A DNA stretch of 64,000 nt from contig NZ_CP126271.1 in NCBI RefSeq assembly GCF_003234655.2, positions 1,736,001 to 1,800,000 on the forward strand, read 5' to 3'. Source of the stretch: Curtobacterium sp. MCLR17_007. GTDB taxonomy: Bacteria; Actinomycetota; Actinomycetes; Actinomycetales; Microbacteriaceae. Position 1 is the first letter of the stretch. Each line of letters starts with the position of its first letter. The position numbers and the translations under genes are program-made. Of this stretch, positions 61,698 through 64,000 are shown piece after piece. The notes beneath the pieces are model-generated. The model saw only the letters and a list, made by a program, of their open reading frames with translations, ran no database searches and was not told the origin of the DNA.

Positions 61698-62657
61698 TCA
61701 CGGCACCAGCACGATGCGGCCGAAGACCCGCCCGTCGTCCATCTGCCGGTGCGCCTCGGCCGCCTGCGCCAACGGCAGGACCGTGTCGACGACCGTGCGG
61801 AGCTCGCCTCGAGCAGCGGCGTCGAACTGTGCAGCGCGGACGGCATCGCGTTCGCCCGGGTCCACCGAGGCCAGGCTGAACGTGGCGACCGAGCGCGACT
61901 GCTGGAACGACCGCATGAGACGCATCCCGAAGTCCGGCGGCGGGAAGCCGGCGACGGCACCGACCAGGACCAGCCGCCCGTTCGGCGCGAGGAGGTCGAT
62001 GAACCGCGGGACGTCTGCGCCGCCGGCGACGTCGATGACCACGTCGAACTCCGTGGGCGCGTCCGGCGCGCCGACACCGGCACGGTCGAGGACGTGGGTC
62101 GCGCCGAGTTCCCGCAGGCGCTGTCCACGGTCGGCGGAGGACGTCGTCACGCTCACCGACGACGCCCCCTGCCGCGTGGCGATCTGCACCGCCGCGATCC
62201 CGATGCTGCCGGCAGCGCCACGGACGAGGACCGTCTCACCAGCGCGGACGTGCGCGTGGGCGAGGGCGAAGTGCGCCACGGTGGCGGCGCTGCCGAGCGA
62301 GACCGCGTCGACGGACGAGAGCCCCTCGGGGATCGGGACGACGTCGTCGATCCGCGCGAGCGCCTGTTCGGCGTAGCCGCCCGAGGTCCCCGTGAACCCC
62401 CAGACCCGTCGCCCGACGTGCACCGGGTCCACCTCGGCGCCGACCTCCGTGACGACCCCGGCGACCTCGCTGCCGAGCACCATGCCGACCGGGTGCCCTG
62501 CGCCGAGCGTGCCACGGCGGATCACGGCGTCGACGCCGCCGACACCGATCGCCTCGGTGCGGATCACGACCTGGTCGTGGCCCGGCGTCGGAGCGGGCAG
62601 GTCGACCAGCTCCATCCCGCTCGGGTCACCGAACGCTCGGATCGTCACTGCACGCAT
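61698..62657 (-). CDS. Quinone oxidoreductase-like medium-chain dehydrogenase
   Basis: 319 aa. MDR fold: GVGGVDAVIRRG, GSEVAGVVTEVG, VLVRGAAGSIGIAAVQIA as the NADPH-binding region, and no zinc ligands, as in NADPH:quinone oxidoreductases. It is divergent from the TetR gene at 62741 across a perfect palindrome. Confidence 0.9.
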   Translation of the reverse strand: MRAVTIRAFGDPSGMELVDLPAPTPGHDQVVIRTEAIGVGGVDAVIRRGTLGAGHPVGMVLGSEVAGVVTEVGAEVDPVHVGRRVWGFTGTSGGYAEQALARIDDVVPIPEGLSSVDAVSLGSAATVAHFALAHAHVRAGETVLVRGAAGSIGIAAVQIATRQGASSVSVTTSSADRGQRLRELGATHVLDRAGVGAPDAPTEFDVVIDVAGGADVPRFIDLLAPNGRLVLVGAVAGFPPPDFGMRLMRSFQQSRSVATFSLASVDPGERDAVRAAQFDAAARGELRTVVDTVLPLAQAAEAHRQMDDGRVFGRIVLVP

Positions 62658-62703
62658 GGGGTCTCCTCGTCATCGCATCCGGACCGGGTACGGTCTGGAC
62701 GGT

Positions 62704-62723
62704 AGTGGACGACCGTGTCCACT
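62704..62723. promoter_or_regulatory. TetR operator, 7-base inverted repeat
   Basis: AGTGGAC and GTCCACT (perfect inverted repeat) flank six bases in the 83-base divergent gap between the quinone oxidoreductase and its TetR regulator. The same words occur near the TetR gene at 57809. Confidence 0.6.
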
Positions 62724-62740
62724 TCGACGAAGTGAGGACG

Positions 62741-63310
62741 ATGGACGCCGATCCGACTCGGAAGCTGCGTGCTGACGCGCAGGACAACCGGGACCGCATG
62801 CTCGTCGCGGCGCGGGAGCTGTTCGCCGAGCGCGGGCTCGACGTCGGGATGCGCGAGATCGCCCGGCGAGCGGCGGTCGGACCGGCCACGCTCTACCGGC
62901 GGTTCCCGACGCGGCAGACGCTCATCGACGAGGCCTTCGCCGTCGAACTCCGGTCCTGCCGAGCGATCGTCGAGCGGGGCGCTGCGCACCCGGACGCCTG
63001 GCACGGTCTCCGTGGCGCGCTCGAAGAACTCACCCTGCTCAGCGCGAGCAACCGGGGCTTCGTCGACGCGTTCACCGCGACGGCCGACGTGAGCGCCGCC
63101 CTCACGGAGCACCGACGCCGACTCCTCGGCATGCTCGACGGACTCGCCCGTCGTGCGAAGGCCCAGGGCGCGCTGCGTGCTGACTTCGTCGCGAGCGACC
63201 TGGTGCTCGTCCTGCGAGCCGGGCGCGCGGTCGGCTCGGTCGACGCGACCGACAGCGCAGCCGCCGCGCGTCGCTTCGTCAGCCTGATCGTCGACGGGCT
63301 GCGACGCTGA
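62741..63310 (+). CDS. TetR family transcriptional regulator
   Basis: 189 aa. HTH: NRDRMLVAARELFAERGLDVGMREIARRAAVGPATLYRRFPTRQTLIDEAF. It resembles the TetR at 57809 (LRxDAQxNR, TLYRRFPTR). ATG 62741 follows GTGAGG. It probably controls the divergent oxidoreductase and itself. Confidence 0.88.
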   Translation: MDADPTRKLRADAQDNRDRMLVAARELFAERGLDVGMREIARRAAVGPATLYRRFPTRQTLIDEAFAVELRSCRAIVERGAAHPDAWHGLRGALEELTLLSASNRGFVDAFTATADVSAALTEHRRRLLGMLDGLARRAKAQGALRADFVASDLVLVLRAGRAVGSVDATDSAAAARRFVSLIVDGLRR

Positions 63311-63334
63311 CCGGCAGGCAGCCGCTCGGACCAC

Positions 63335-63378
63335 CGGACGGGAGGCCCGGTGCCAGCTGGCACCGGGCCTCCCGTCCG
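63335..63378. terminator. 22-bp perfect palindromic hairpin (GACGGGAGGC family)
   Basis: Arms 63335-63356 and 63357-63378 form a perfect palindrome with TGCCAG/CTGGCA at the centre. It separates the convergent TetR and GNAT genes. Confidence 0.85.
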
Positions 63379-63392
63379 ACATGCGGTCGCGG

Positions 63393-63890
63393 TCAGCGAC
63401 CGGCGTTGGCAACCGACAGTGCGCGCGCGTAGTCGACCGTCGGCAGCGCGGTGAAGCCGAGCGACTCGTACAGCGCGCGGGCCGGCGCGTGGAACTCGTC
63501 GCCGCCGGTGCCGATGTGCACGACCTCGACGCCGCGGGCGGTCAGCCGGTCGATGACCGCCGTGCAGAGGGTCCGCGCGACGCCGGTACGGCGCGCGGTG
63601 GGGCGGACGGCGACCATGTCGAGCCGCCCCGACGTCCCCCCGGTGACGTTCCAACCGACGAAGCCGAGGACCCGGCCGTCCGCCTCGGCGAGGGTGACGA
63701 ACCGGTCCTGCGACGGGTCGAGCAGCGCGGGGACCTCGTGTCGGTAGTCGTCCTCCCACCGACCGTGGTCGTGGCGGGTCACCTCGGGCCGGAGTTCCAG
63801 GAGCGAGCCCGTGAAGAGCGGCCGGAAGACCTCGATCGTCAGGTCGACGAGCGCGGGGACGTCGGCGGGCGTGCAGTCGCGGATGTGCAT
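63393..63890 (-). CDS. GNAT N-acetyltransferase
   Basis: 165 aa. IRDCTPADVPALVDLTIEVFRPLF, VLGFVGWNVTGGTSGRLDMVAVRPTARRTGVARTLCTAVIDRL (acetyl-CoA loop) and APARALYESLGFTALPTVDYARAL. ATG 63890. The remaining 110 bases to the window edge show no gene. Confidence 0.88.
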   Translation of the reverse strand: MHIRDCTPADVPALVDLTIEVFRPLFTGSLLELRPEVTRHDHGRWEDDYRHEVPALLDPSQDRFVTLAEADGRVLGFVGWNVTGGTSGRLDMVAVRPTARRTGVARTLCTAVIDRLTARGVEVVHIGTGGDEFHAPARALYESLGFTALPTVDYARALSVANAGR

Positions 63891-64000
63891 GGGTGATGGC
63901 CTTTCGAGAGCGTGCTGGAGGAGTCCTCCCGTCGATGACGAGAGGCCGTGTGGCCGTGTCGGCCGTTCCTTCAGTGGCGGGTGCGCCAGCTCGCGAAGCA

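Overview
The window is GC-rich throughout, with G or C at most third codon positions. Its gene content (DUF3000, CysA-type rhodanese plus SufE, DUF559 protein, Gram-positive flagellar set without ring genes) points to a motile actinobacterium, most likely of the Microbacteriaceae and plausibly Curtobacterium. The genus is an inference from gene content and style, not from a marker gene.

Layout. 0-11.7 kb is core-like metabolism: fadA/fadB beta-oxidation, an RNase D-like exonuclease with a DUF3000 gene, an alpha/beta hydrolase, rhodanese-sufE, a ZapE-type ATPase, amtB behind GlnR-like sites, and a tyrosine phosphatase. 12.0-14.3 kb is an odd block of four small genes: two paralogous plus-strand genes flanked by two paralogous minus-strand cysteine-pair proteins. 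14.3-18.8 kb holds an aldo/keto reductase, a ChaB/Rho-N protein, a stand-alone KAS III, an Ala/Gly-rich protein and a DUF559 nuclease-like gene. An array of six 61-bp direct repeats (18.9-19.25 kb) separates these from the flagellar cluster.

19.3-37.6 kb is the flagellar cluster. flgN-flgK-flgL-fliW run left. Sigma factor fliA, flagellin fliC, fliD, fliS and a FliT-position gene run right. A long tightly overlapping run follows: flgB-flgC-fliE-fliF-fliG-fliH-fliI-fliJ-(NlpC/P60)-fliK, then flgD-flgE. Three promoters share a CTWACG box and a GCCGATAG-like box and probably answer to FliA, so the sigma factor, its late genes and the hook-basal-body operon form one circuit. motAB, fliL-R, flhAB, csrA and an obvious flgM are absent from the window.

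37.6-48.1 kb looks like an accessory segment with somewhat lower GC. It carries small hypothetical membrane proteins, an AlkA-like glycosylase, a DHA2 exporter with a hairpin over its ribosome binding site, an SDR, a nucleotidyltransferase, a Nudix protein and a 2H phosphoesterase. About ten copies of a short palindromic element lie between its genes. The left edge begins with a frameshifted fragment of the HAD gene found intact at 49.8 kb, with the same hairpin beside both copies. The right edge has a hydrolase C-terminal remnant.

48.1-64 kb is a mosaic of regulators (GlxA/AraC, two related TetR, one XRE), their divergent partner genes (HD-domain protein, SDR, quinone oxidoreductase, MFS exporter), five GNAT acetyltransferases, two coupled P-loop kinases and membrane proteins. 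A family of near-identical palindromic hairpins built on GACGGGAGGC recurs after genes across the whole window. No tRNA, rRNA, CRISPR array, transposase or integrase was seen.
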